Of a stretch of 64,000 nucleotides of DNA, positions 31,414 to 41,337 are shown in pieces. Under the pieces are notes generated by a model. That model had not been told where the DNA came from and did no database searches. It saw only the letters and a program-made list of their open reading frames with translations. A program made the position numbers and the translations under genes. Location: assembly GCA_019391515.1 (NCBI GenBank), contig JAHXQP010000023.1, forward strand, positions 1 through 64,000. Reading direction: 5' to 3'. The first letter of the stretch is position 1. Each line of letters begins with the position of its first letter. This DNA comes from Clostridiaceae bacterium (lineage in GTDB: Bacteria; Bacillota; Clostridia; Tissierellales; Sporanaerobacteraceae).

Positions 31414-31947
31414 TTAAAACTCTGGTTCAATCAAGCCATAATTTCCGTCTTTTCTTTTATATACTACATTTACTTCGTCAGTCTCTCCATTCATAAATAC
31501 AAAGAAATTATGTCTAAGTAATTCCATTTGAAGAATAGCCTCCTCAGCATCCATTGGTTTCATTGCAAATCTTTTCACTTTAACTAACTTTGGTATATCT
31601 TCTTCCTTTGGTTTAGGCATTGGTTCAATGTTTTCAAATCTTATAGTTTCCCCATTTTGATATCTCTTTTGAAGCTTTGTCTTATATTTCCTTATTTGTC
31701 CTTCTAAAACATCAACTGCTTTATCAATAGAAGTATACATATCATCACTATATTCCTCAGCACGGAGTATTGTTCCAGGAAGGTTGATTGTAACCTCAAT
31801 TATCTGTCTATCCTTCTCTACGCTAAAGGTTACATTGGTATCCACATCCCCTTGAAAGTACTTATCAAGTTTCCCTAATTTTTTAAAAGCTATTTCCCTT
31901 AGAGCATCTGTTATATCCATATTCTTGCCAGTAATCTTTATCTTCAT
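31414..31947 (-). CDS. hpf: Ribosome hibernation promoting factor (long form)
   Basis: MKIKITGKNMDITDALREIAFKKLGKLDKYF...; C-terminal MDAEEAILQMELLRHNFFVFMNGETDEVNVVYKRKDGNYGLIEPEF. Confidence 0.96.
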   Translation of the reverse strand: MKIKITGKNMDITDALREIAFKKLGKLDKYFQGDVDTNVTFSVEKDRQIIEVTINLPGTILRAEEYSDDMYTSIDKAVDVLEGQIRKYKTKLQKRYQNGETIRFENIEPMPKPKEEDIPKLVKVKRFAMKPMDAEEAILQMELLRHNFFVFMNGETDEVNVVYKRKDGNYGLIEPEF

Positions 31948-32098
31948 AGACTCCAACTCCTTTCACGCAAGTAAAAGTACTTGCTTCTCTTATTAATATA
32001 TAATACCCACAAAAAACCCACTTATAACAAAATATTTTAATTATGGATTTATTCACTCCCTTTGTATAATTATTTATAAACTTATTAACAATTATATG

Positions 32099-32192
32099 TG
32101 GAGTGATTGTGGATTATATTCGCGTTTTTCTGTGGATAGTGTGTATAATTCTGTGGAAAACTGTATATCCTACTTTTAATCATGTGGATAAG
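32099..32192. promoter_or_regulatory. DnaA-box cluster upstream of hpf
   Basis: TGTGGATTA (32109-32117), TGTGGATAG (32132-32140), TGTGGAAAA (32153-32161), perfect TGTGGATAA (32184-32192), weaker TGTGGAGTG (32099-32107), same orientation. Confidence 0.55.
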
Positions 32193-32392
32193 TGTCTTGA
32201 TAAAAAGTGGACAAGTCATATTTCTTTAAAATCCCACCTTTTATGATAATATTAACAATTATTTGATAATTATACTTATTCTTATTGTAGTACTTCGAGA
32301 GAAAAAAATCAACCAAAAACACTATATGTACAATATATACATCTTATATACATAGGATATGCATAAAAAAAGAAATAGCTGTAAAATTATAG

Positions 32393-32863
32393 CTATTTCT
32401 TTTCATCTATAAATATATTTGAATCTAAATTTTTGTTATAACCTTTATAAGCTTTTTTTCCTTTTCTTAATTTTTTTAGATTTAATTTTATTTTTTCTAA
32501 GCTCTCTTTTAAAACTTTATTATTTTCTTCATCTAAAATAGATATAGCCATTAAAGTAGAACTTATCTCCTTTATGGTCTCCTTTAGTTCTCTTAGATTT
32601 GGATATACTTCTACATTTAGCTCATTTATATCGTCAATATTGCATTTATTTTTTAACTCAGAAAATTTGATTAAAAATTCTCTATCTAATACATCTATTT
32701 TTTTTATTATCTTATCTTTTTTATCCAATATTTCATCATTACTTAGCATATCTTCTTTTCCAATATGTTTTCTTTGAACTTTTGTAAGTTTTAAAATAAA
32801 GTTTAAATGTTCTAATTTTTCTTTACTTATATATATCATACTATCTATTAGTTCTTTAGCCAT
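32393..32863 (-). CDS. FliT/FlgN-like flagellar chaperone candidate
   Basis: Helical, charged ~156 aa protein immediately downstream of fliS. Confidence 0.5.
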   Translation of the reverse strand: MAKELIDSMIYISKEKLEHLNFILKLTKVQRKHIGKEDMLSNDEILDKKDKIIKKIDVLDREFLIKFSELKNKCNIDDINELNVEVYPNLRELKETIKEISSTLMAISILDEENNKVLKESLEKIKLNLKKLRKGKKAYKGYNKNLDSNIFIDEKK

Positions 32864-32871
32864 ATCTACAC

Positions 32872-33261
32872 CTACTTACTTCCATATCTAGCTTTTTTAG
32901 ATTTCTGCATAGCTTCTTTCCAAGTATCTTTTAAATCGGTTAAAAGATCTAAAACTTCATCTAAAGGTTCTACTTCCTTCTTTATATTTCCGTCAATTAG
33001 CCTGTCCATCATAAATTCATAAAGCTCTCTTAAATTTTTTGAAACTTCATAATCCATATTTAATGACGCATTTAATTCTATAACTATATCTTGAGCTCTA
33101 ATTATAGATTCATGAGCTCTCTTTATGTCCCCTTTTTCAATATTTATTTTCCCAATATTTATAAACTTAATTCCACCTTCGTAAAGCATAAGAGTTAATT
33201 CCTCTGGAGTTGCTGTATATACAGTATTTTGTTTATATTGATTTAGGGCATTATAATTCAT
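32872..33261 (-). CDS. fliS: Flagellar export chaperone FliS
   Basis: ALNQYKQNTVYTATPEELTLMLYEGGIKFI. Confidence 0.95.
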   Translation of the reverse strand: MNYNALNQYKQNTVYTATPEELTLMLYEGGIKFINIGKINIEKGDIKRAHESIIRAQDIVIELNASLNMDYEVSKNLRELYEFMMDRLIDGNIKKEVEPLDEVLDLLTDLKDTWKEAMQKSKKARYGSK

Positions 33262-33280
33262 TTAACCAATCCTTTCCCTT

Positions 33281-35008
33281 CTAATTAGAAAATTGTTGCA
33301 TAAGCCACATACTCTGTTGATTCATACGAGAAAGAGCTTTTTCCATAGCTGCAAATTTGGAGTAATAATGATTTTCTTTTCTAAATAAGTACACATTCAA
33401 ATCATCAATCTTACTTTCTAATTTCATAACATCTTTATCTATCATACTAATACTGCTATGCTCTGTTACAAAATCTATAAGCATATTAGATTTAACATTT
33501 CTATATAGATTGGAATCATCACCTATACCAGATTTATTGATAATATCTTGCATACCTAAAATAAGGTTATCATAAAGTCTTGTTACAATTCCACTTTGTT
33601 TCCTTTTAGCTTGAAGCTGTTCACTACTAAGTTCTCTATCCGATTTATAAGAGGTAACACCCTCTAAATCTCCTTTTCCATAGTCTGGACTTTTAAAAAG
33701 AAGTTCTAAAACACCATCTGCATCTTTTCTAATAGCTTCCTTTAATTTTATCTCATCTATAGATAATTTACCACCTAAACTGCCTTTAGAAAACTTTTCC
33801 GTACTAATACCAATTTCAGTTAAATGTTTGAAGCTTCCTTCCACACCTTCTATTTTCTCATACATCCAGGTTCTTGAATTTCTCATAGTCCTTGAAATCA
33901 ACTCATCGCTTCTTAAAATACCAGATTTAGCTTTTTCTTCCCAAAGCTCAATATCTTTTTTATCCATTGCCTTCTTTTGATCAGAAGTTAAAGGCTGATA
34001 AGACCTATGTTTTTTCTGAGTCAAAAGTAAATTAGACTTTTCTACAAGCTTATTATACTCATCTACAAACTTCTCTATCTTTTCATAGAAAGCATCTATA
34101 TCAGTATCTACAGTTGTAGTAAAACTACCTACACTCTTTATATTAAAGTCCATGCCATTTATAGTAAATTGATTGGCTCCTATTTCAATACCTTCTGCAC
34201 CATCAAAGTTTATTCTAGCATTTTCGCCTCTATATTTTCCTTCTGAATCTAATTTTTGGTTAGTATTTAATTTTAGTAAACTGTTGTCGCCTTCAATGAA
34301 ACCACTCTTACCATCTATAACACTTTTATCATCTATCTTTATCCATGTGTCTGTGCCAGTTCCTTCTGTCTGTAGGAAAAATCTGTCTATATTTGCATCA
34401 TAAATAGCTCTTACACCTAATGATACTTCTTTCTTCTTGTCTCCTTCTCCTACCTCAACTTTAGCATTATTTATAGCTTTGACTACATCATTAATACTTT
34501 GTGAACCTGTAAATTCAAATTCCTTGGTTCCATTTTTAGTCTCTATAGAAAATTTTATTACATCCCCATCTTTTAATCCAAATTGGCTTGCTAAATTAGC
34601 TTTATCACCTACTGAAATATTACTACCACTTACCATCTTGACTCCTTCTGCCAATTGTTCTACTTCTACATTGTAACTTCCACTCATTGCTTTAGCAGTT
34701 GTGCTAACTGTACCTACTGATTCATCAGATGATGTGGCAGACTTTACCCAAGATAAATCCCCATATAAATTTGAAACCATAACCCCTGTTGAAGTTGTAG
34801 TTGTAAGACCAAATTCCTTCCTAGTATTCAATATAAAGTTTGCAAAATCTTTATTTAAATCATTATAAGCTTCTCTTTTCCATACCAATAATTCCTTATC
34901 TTGTTCTACCCTATTTAATTTGATTTTTTCTGCTTCCATTAATTTCCCAATCATCTCTTCTGTATCAAATGGGGAAGCTAAACCTGTAACCCTTAAATTA
35001 TTATACAT
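33281..35008 (-). CDS. fliD: Flagellar filament capping protein FliD
   Basis: VTGLASPFDTEEMIGKLMEAEKIKLNRVEQDKELLVWKREAYNDLN. Confidence 0.95.
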   Translation of the reverse strand: MYNNLRVTGLASPFDTEEMIGKLMEAEKIKLNRVEQDKELLVWKREAYNDLNKDFANFILNTRKEFGLTTTTSTGVMVSNLYGDLSWVKSATSSDESVGTVSTTAKAMSGSYNVEVEQLAEGVKMVSGSNISVGDKANLASQFGLKDGDVIKFSIETKNGTKEFEFTGSQSINDVVKAINNAKVEVGEGDKKKEVSLGVRAIYDANIDRFFLQTEGTGTDTWIKIDDKSVIDGKSGFIEGDNSLLKLNTNQKLDSEGKYRGENARINFDGAEGIEIGANQFTINGMDFNIKSVGSFTTTVDTDIDAFYEKIEKFVDEYNKLVEKSNLLLTQKKHRSYQPLTSDQKKAMDKKDIELWEEKAKSGILRSDELISRTMRNSRTWMYEKIEGVEGSFKHLTEIGISTEKFSKGSLGGKLSIDEIKLKEAIRKDADGVLELLFKSPDYGKGDLEGVTSYKSDRELSSEQLQAKRKQSGIVTRLYDNLILGMQDIINKSGIGDDSNLYRNVKSNMLIDFVTEHSSISMIDKDVMKLESKIDDLNVYLFRKENHYYSKFAAMEKALSRMNQQSMWLMQQFSN

Positions 35009-35019
35009 AATATCACCAC

Positions 35020-35385
35020 CTATATCCTTTCATCTACCATTATTCCTGTTATTTCCCAAATAGCGGCTACCAGATCTAATATCTTTTCTGGAGGTATTTC
35101 TCTTATTACTTCATCAGTATTTACATCTATTACTTTTACCATTATTTGTTTTGTATTCTCGTGAATTGAAAATTCAAATCTTCTATCATATATAATAAAT
35201 TTCTCATTGGCTTCTTCTATTCCTTTTATAATTTCATCCTCTATATATTTTTTCTCTTCTGGAAAGGAACCTTGTCCTTTTTTAATATTTGAATTTATAT
35301 GTTTATCAATATTTGAATTATTTATTTCTTCGCCTACGGCCGGATAATTAGCCCTAGGTATAGATAAACTTTCTCCAACTCTCAT
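35020..35385 (-). CDS. flaG: FlaG family protein
   Basis: FSIHENTKQIMVKVIDVNTDEVIREIPPEKILDLVAAI. Confidence 0.9.
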   Translation of the reverse strand: MRVGESLSIPRANYPAVGEEINNSNIDKHINSNIKKGQGSFPEEKKYIEDEIIKGIEEANEKFIIYDRRFEFSIHENTKQIMVKVIDVNTDEVIREIPPEKILDLVAAIWEITGIMVDERI

Positions 35386-35432
35386 ACATACCCCCCTCTC
35401 TTATTCCTATTTTATATATCGACTAAGCAAAG

Positions 35433-36113
35433 TTATTCTTTAGATTTAAATTTACTATTTCTCTGCCAAAGTATGACTATACCAACATATATAATCTTAA
35501 TACTAGCTCCTATAATAGCCCCTATTGGGTCTTCCTTTAAATTAACTGCTCTTGAAAAGAAAAAGGTAGTTATAAATTGGCCTGGCCCAAGACCTAAAAT
35601 TGTTCCCAATATATAATCTTTAAGTTTAATAGATGTAACCCCCGATACAAAATTAGCTACACTAAAGGGTATGAAAGGCATACTTCTCAAGAAAAACACA
35701 TAACTAATTCCAAATTTCTCTATCTTCCCTTTTACTTCATCTAAACTAACTTTTCTCTTCTTTCTATTATAAATTTTATATACAATTTTCATTACATCGT
35801 CTTGAAAAACCCGTGCAATGTAAAAAGATGCTATAGATCCTAGCACTCCTCCAACAAAAATATATATAAATCCTTTTAAGCCAAAAAAGAATGCTCCTAA
35901 AGCATTTAACCAGGATATAGGTACAAAAAACACAACTAATATAGCTGTAGCTATAGTAAAGAACATTCCAAAATTAGTGCTTACTTTTGCTGTGGTAAAA
36001 AAATCTATTAAGCTTTCCTTATCATATATATTTACAGTAGAAGTAAGATATACGAGAAAACCTACAAAACATGCTATTAAAAGCCACTTCAGCTTTTTCC
36101 TATTTTCTTTCAT
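35433..36113 (-). CDS. TVP38/TMEM64 family membrane protein
   Basis: SNARE-associated/DedA-like: LGAFFFGLKGFIYIFVGGVLGSIASFYIARVF, FLRSMPFIPFSVANFVSGVTSI. Confidence 0.85.
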   Translation of the reverse strand: MKENRKKLKWLLIACFVGFLVYLTSTVNIYDKESLIDFFTTAKVSTNFGMFFTIATAILVVFFVPISWLNALGAFFFGLKGFIYIFVGGVLGSIASFYIARVFQDDVMKIVYKIYNRKKRKVSLDEVKGKIEKFGISYVFFLRSMPFIPFSVANFVSGVTSIKLKDYILGTILGLGPGQFITTFFFSRAVNLKEDPIGAIIGASIKIIYVGIVILWQRNSKFKSKE

Positions 36114-36289
36114 AAAAACACCTCTAATCCTTATGTATGACTGTACTCTACATTATATGTAGTTTTTTTCATCTCTATAATAATGCTACTATATAGTGTA
36201 ACAAAAAATCTAAATTTCATTTTCTTGTACTAAAAATAAAACATTGATATAATTATATTAGTAAAATTTCTTGGAAGGATGCTGGTATT

Positions 36290-37171
36290 ATGAAAATTGG
36301 TATGAGAACTGTTAAAACTGCAATAGCTGTTTCTCTAACCATATTCATAGCACAAATTATAAAGTTAAAGAGTCCATTTTTCGCAGGAATTGCTGCAATA
36401 ATTGCCATGCAATCTTCTGTTGCCGGCTCTTTTAAAACTGGAAAAAGTAGAATGCTTGGAACAGTTTTAGGGGCTGCTCTAGGACTTGTTTGTTCACTTA
36501 TCTCCCCAACAAACCCTATTGTCATTGGCATAGGAGTTATTGTAATCATACATCTATGTAATGTTTTAGAATGGAAAAAATCTGCTACTATTGCAGCTAT
36601 AGTATTTTTATCTATAACATATAACCAAGAACCTGGAAATAGATTGAACTATAGTTTATATAGGACATTAGATACCTTTGTAGGAATAATAATTGCAACT
36701 TTTGTTAATTTCTTTATACTACCTCCCAATTTTAAAAACAAAGTTCATTTCTCTTGTAACAATATTTTAGCCGAAAGCTTAAATTTAGTAGAAAGCCTTA
36801 TATGGAAAAATAAAAATATAGATATTGAAGAACTAAACCATATAAAAAACAATTTAAAAACATTAGAAGATTATTATGGCACCTTAAGAGAAGAAGTAGA
36901 GTTAAATATTTGTAAGGGTGAAGATTGTAGACATTTGAAAAATACCTATGATTCTTTTAAGGACATCTACGATAATCTAAGTATACTTTCAGGTATAGAC
37001 TTTGATCCTATAATCAATAGAACAAATAGCCAGATATTAGAAAGAATATATGATAAAAAAGTTCCACATTCTGATAGAAATGCAATGGTTGAAATGGATA
37101 TAGTGTCTAACTATCATCTTAAAATAATACTTGAAGAAATGGAATATTTAATAGAGATATTGAACTTTTAA
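36290..37171 (+). CDS. FUSC/aromatic acid exporter family protein
   Basis: MRTVKTAIAVSLTIFIAQIIKLKSPFFAGIAAIIAMQSSVAGSFKTGKSRMLGTVLGA. Confidence 0.88.
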   Translation: MKIGMRTVKTAIAVSLTIFIAQIIKLKSPFFAGIAAIIAMQSSVAGSFKTGKSRMLGTVLGAALGLVCSLISPTNPIVIGIGVIVIIHLCNVLEWKKSATIAAIVFLSITYNQEPGNRLNYSLYRTLDTFVGIIIATFVNFFILPPNFKNKVHFSCNNILAESLNLVESLIWKNKNIDIEELNHIKNNLKTLEDYYGTLREEVELNICKGEDCRHLKNTYDSFKDIYDNLSILSGIDFDPIINRTNSQILERIYDKKVPHSDRNAMVEMDIVSNYHLKIILEEMEYLIEILNF

Positions 37172-37185
37172 CATAAGAATATCAT

Positions 37186-37214
37186 AAGCTATCCTAAAAA
37201 ATTAGGATAGCTTT
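37186..37214. terminator. Bidirectional terminator between convergent genes
   Basis: AAGCTATCCTAAAAAATTAGGATAGCTTTTT. Confidence 0.75.
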
Positions 37215-37218
37215 TTCA

Positions 37219-38916
37219 TTAAAACTCAGTATCATCTACTGAATCTAACCATTTACTTATAGGTTTCATAACTTCTTTTATTGTTCCGTCTACAAATGGA
37301 TTTTTAAGTTTAGCTAAATTTACAAGATTTAAGAAAGAATCACTTCCACCAGCCCTACATAATCTTAAATAATCTTCCCAAAATTCGCTGTCCTCTTCCA
37401 TTGCCTTTATCCAAAATTGGAATGCACATACTTGAGCTAAAGTGTAATCAATATAATAAAAAGGAACTTGGAATATATGTCCTTGTCTAAACCAATATCC
37501 ACCCCTATTTAAAAAGTCATTTTCTTCATAATTCCTAAATGGAAGGTATTTCTTTTCTATTTCTCTCCACTTAGTTTTTCTCTCTTCAGGAGTAGCCTCT
37601 GGATTTTCATATACAAAATGTTGAAACTCGTCTACTGTTACTCCATAAGGTATAAAGTTAACTGCTCCACTTAAATGGCTAAATTTATATTTTTCCACAT
37701 CTTCTTCAAAGAAAAGTTCCATCCAAGGCCAAGTTATAAACTCCATACTCATAGAATGGATTTCACAAGCTTCCAATGTAGGAGAATGATATTCTGGCAC
37801 TTCAAAAGATCTACTTAAATAAAATTGGAAAGCATGGCCTGCCTCATGGGTTAAAACATCTACATCTCCACTAGTACCATTAAAATTTGAAAATATGAAA
37901 GGAGAATCATATTTCGTTATATGGGTACAATATCCACCACTCATTTTTCCTTTCTTACTTACAAGATCCATAAGCTCTCTTTCTACCATGAAGTTGAAGA
38001 ATTCAGCTGTTTCTTTAGAAAGTTCAGTATACATTTTCTTTCCATTTTCAAGTATCCATTCAGGACTTCCTTTTGGAATAGCATTTCCAGTTAAAAACTC
38101 TAGTGGCTCATCATAGTATTTAAGTTCATCAAGACTTAATCTACATCTTTGTCTATCTTTTAGTTCTACTACTACTGGTACCAAATCTTCAAATACCTGT
38201 TTCCTATAATTTGCCACCATTTCTGCATCATAGTCTGTTCTTCCCATTCTAGCATATCCTAGTTCTACAAAGTTCTTAAAACCTAATTTCTTAGCTATGC
38301 CATCCCTTACCTTTACTAATTTATCATAGATAATATCAAACTTGTCTTCATTTTCTTCAAAAAATTCTATGTAAGCTTCATATGCTTCTTTCCTCGTATC
38401 TCTATCTGTAGATTGCATAAAAGGTTGCATCTGGGATAAGTTTCTTTCTTCGCCTTTAAATACTATTTTAGCTGAAGCTATTAATTTATCGTATTCAGAC
38501 ACTAGCTTATTTTCAGTAACTAAGTCTTCTATTATTTCATCAGAAAAAGTTTTTAATTTAACTTCTGATAGATTAAATAGATGGGAGCCCCATTTTTCTT
38601 CTAATTCACTTCTAAACTTAGAATTAACTAAAACCTTCATATATCTAGATATTAAATTCTCATATAAAGGCATATTTTCATCAAGAAATTCTTGTTCTTT
38701 TTCATAATATTCATCTAAAGTATTTATTGAATGTCTTATATAAACTAAATTAGACATAGATTCTACTTCTTCTCTTATACTGTTTATTTTTCCGATAGTT
38801 TCATTTTGTGCTTTAGAAGAATTTGCCTTTTCAAATTCATCTATCAAAGACATAATGTCTTCTTCAACCTTTTTCATATCCGGCCTTTTATATTCATAAT
38901 CTTTAAATTTTAACAT
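37219..38916 (-). CDS. M3 family oligoendopeptidase
   Basis: VDVLTHEAGHAFQFY (HExxH), 565 aa. Confidence 0.95.
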   Translation of the reverse strand: MLKFKDYEYKRPDMKKVEEDIMSLIDEFEKANSSKAQNETIGKINSIREEVESMSNLVYIRHSINTLDEYYEKEQEFLDENMPLYENLISRYMKVLVNSKFRSELEEKWGSHLFNLSEVKLKTFSDEIIEDLVTENKLVSEYDKLIASAKIVFKGEERNLSQMQPFMQSTDRDTRKEAYEAYIEFFEENEDKFDIIYDKLVKVRDGIAKKLGFKNFVELGYARMGRTDYDAEMVANYRKQVFEDLVPVVVELKDRQRCRLSLDELKYYDEPLEFLTGNAIPKGSPEWILENGKKMYTELSKETAEFFNFMVERELMDLVSKKGKMSGGYCTHITKYDSPFIFSNFNGTSGDVDVLTHEAGHAFQFYLSRSFEVPEYHSPTLEACEIHSMSMEFITWPWMELFFEEDVEKYKFSHLSGAVNFIPYGVTVDEFQHFVYENPEATPEERKTKWREIEKKYLPFRNYEENDFLNRGGYWFRQGHIFQVPFYYIDYTLAQVCAFQFWIKAMEEDSEFWEDYLRLCRAGGSDSFLNLVNLAKLKNPFVDGTIKEVMKPISKWLDSVDDTEF

Positions 38917-39065
38917 TTGACCCCTCCTTAAAAAACTTATGCTTAGAAGTATAATATCAAATTTTTTAAATATTTGATACCCTTATATTTATGCAATTTA
39001 ATCTTGTTTAATATATAATGATAGTATACAATTTAAATAAAATTTTAATGCTTTGGAGGATGTAT

Positions 39066-40814
39066 ATGAAGAAACTTGATTATGAGCAGATTATGAATGT
39101 TCAAGAAAGTGCTACAAGAAAACTACTTAATTATATAGATACCTTTTTTCAAAAAGAAAACAATATCAAAACTATCCCATTCTACTATCCAGATTTTGAT
39201 GGAAAAAGGACCAGTACAGCTTTCAATGTTTGGATAAGCTTAGACTATATAACTAAGTATGGTAAAAACTTCATAGAGCATTTCATAGAGGATTCTCCTG
39301 ATAAATTAAATGATTTAGAAAAAGAAACACTTTTAGAAAGAAACAAATCCCATATAAGTCTATATGAAATTAAAAATATAAAAGATGACTTAATGTATGT
39401 GAAAGACCTTCTATGTAATAAACATCATATTGTATGGGAACCAGAACTTTCTAAAATAGTAGATAAATCAGAGCTTATATTTGGAAGGGTATCAAAAGTA
39501 ATTATATATGAAAAATTTGTTGGAGATATTAGCTTTCTTCCTGACTTTTCTAAAAATACCTTTTTGGAAAAAGTATTTCTAGACTATAAATCCATTAAAA
39601 ATAAAGAAAATAATCTTTTAATAGAAGAATACCTTAGAAAATATAGTTTAAATGTATATAAGATATATACAGACTGTGTGTACGATGCCTTAGGCTTTAA
39701 TGATGAAAATGATATACAGTTGGCAGAAGAATTAGATGAGTTTGAGTCTTTTCTTGAAAAAAACCTATCTAAAAACACTGTCAATAAACATATTAAAAAT
39801 CTAATAGATATATACGAATACTATTTATATGATTTCAACTATACTCTTTATGATTTAGACAAAATAGATCTTAATGGATTGATTAAAGAAGGTATATTTG
39901 ATGATTTCATACCTAGTAAAACTAAATTAAACTCTTATATTGCAACTTTAAAAAAATATATTAAATTTTTAAAAGATGAAAAAAATGAAAAAAGATATGA
40001 AAAATCCTATGAAGAAATGCTTAAAATAAGCAAGAAAAGAGATGAATACTTTAAACCTGTAAAACCAATAAATATGCCTTTATATTGGAATAAAAACCTA
40101 GATAAACCTATTAAGGATAATTTAAACAAAGAAGCTATAGAATTCTTAAATAACTATGAAAAATATTTATTTTATATAAGAAATAACAATGTAAAAATTT
40201 CTAAAAAAAATAAATATATAGAGAATAAACATTTATTAGATTTAAATAATCTAATTACCCAGGATATAATGGCAAAAACAACTAAAAATATAGCGCAAAC
40301 AGAACTTCCCCTTATCCACCTTTTTTATAGTTTCTCACTATGCCACTATATATTGAATATAGATAAAAATAAAATCATACCTTATGAAAAAGAAAGTGAA
40401 TATATTGAGTTGAAAATATTTGAAAAATTAGCTTTATTTCTAGATTATATTTGGAATATAATGTCTTGGGAAGAGTTCGCAGATATGGATTATAAAAGTA
40501 TTGAGCAGGACTATAAATTTAATATAGTAAATAATTTAAGTAGTTTAACTCCAGATATGATATATAATTATGATGATATAAAATATATCTATATAGATAC
40601 TCCAATATTTGATGAGAAAATAATATATCTATTTGAAAATATGGGACTGTTAACTTTTAAAGAAGCATCCTACTTTAAAGAAAATTCTGTTTCTACTATA
40701 AGTATTACCAGTTTAGGAAAAGCAGTGTTTAATATACTAAAAGAAAATAGAAATAAAAATGTTAAAAATATAGGAAAAATAATAGAGTTAAATAAGTGGA
40801 AAAAAAGCAAATAG
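39066..40814 (+). CDS. Hypothetical protein with central recombinase-core-binding-like helices and C-terminal winged-helix-like segment
   Basis: Starts MKKLDYEQIMNVQ after GGAGGA; segment LSKNTVNKHIKNLIDIYEYYL...SKTKLNSYIATLKKYIKFLKD; no catalytic motif seen. Confidence 0.7.
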   Translation: MKKLDYEQIMNVQESATRKLLNYIDTFFQKENNIKTIPFYYPDFDGKRTSTAFNVWISLDYITKYGKNFIEHFIEDSPDKLNDLEKETLLERNKSHISLYEIKNIKDDLMYVKDLLCNKHHIVWEPELSKIVDKSELIFGRVSKVIIYEKFVGDISFLPDFSKNTFLEKVFLDYKSIKNKENNLLIEEYLRKYSLNVYKIYTDCVYDALGFNDENDIQLAEELDEFESFLEKNLSKNTVNKHIKNLIDIYEYYLYDFNYTLYDLDKIDLNGLIKEGIFDDFIPSKTKLNSYIATLKKYIKFLKDEKNEKRYEKSYEEMLKISKKRDEYFKPVKPINMPLYWNKNLDKPIKDNLNKEAIEFLNNYEKYLFYIRNNNVKISKKNKYIENKHLLDLNNLITQDIMAKTTKNIAQTELPLIHLFYSFSLCHYILNIDKNKIIPYEKESEYIELKIFEKLALFLDYIWNIMSWEEFADMDYKSIEQDYKFNIVNNLSSLTPDMIYNYDDIKYIYIDTPIFDEKIIYLFENMGLLTFKEASYFKENSVSTISITSLGKAVFNILKENRNKNVKNIGKIIELNKWKKSK

Positions 40815-40821
40815 CACAAAA

Positions 40822-41076
40822 TTAGCTATTTGCTTTTTCTTTATACTCTTTTAGTGCCCTAGAAAACTGATCTGGACAAGAAGTAGTTTTAAATCCACAT
40901 CTAATTCCAGAAAGCTTGTCTATTACTTCATCTATATCCATTCCCTCTACAAGATGGGATATACCTTTTAGGTTTCCATCACATCCTCCTATAAACTCTA
41001 CATCTTTTATTTTACCCCCATCTACATTAAAAATTATCTCTCTACTACATACTCCTTTTGGAAAATACTTCTGCAT
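40822..41076 (-). CDS. TSCPD domain-containing protein
   Basis: MQKYFPKGVCSREIIFNVDGGKIKDVEFIGGCDGNLKGISHLVEGM...CGFKTTSCPDQFSRALKEY. Confidence 0.9.
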   Translation of the reverse strand: MQKYFPKGVCSREIIFNVDGGKIKDVEFIGGCDGNLKGISHLVEGMDIDEVIDKLSGIRCGFKTTSCPDQFSRALKEYKEKANS

Positions 41077-41251
41077 ATAGTCATCTCCTTTTATTAAATC
41101 TTCTATAGGTATTTTAAAAGGCATACATATATTTATACTATATTTTCTCCTACTCGTAAAGATAGAGTAAATATAATGTTTTTTTAAAAAAATAAAGGGA
41201 ATATATAAAATATAGAGTCGATTGTTAAATATTTTATTATTACTAAAATAC

Positions 41252-41280
41252 TTGACAAATAGTTTTAAACTATTTATAAT
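41252..41280 (+). promoter_or_regulatory. Consensus sigma-A promoter with fully palindromic 17-nt spacer (candidate Fur/PerR operator)
   Basis: TTGACA (41252-41257) - AATAGTTTTAAACTATT (41258-41274, 8-1-8 palindrome) - TATAAT (41275-41280). Confidence 0.75.
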
Positions 41281-41337
41281 ATAAATTGTAACCATTACAA
41301 AATTGGAGCCATTACAAATGAAAGGGGATTTTGTAGG

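Noticed and set aside
36253-36549. 98-aa minus-strand ORF
   Set aside because: Antisense to the FUSC-family exporter gene and without motif support
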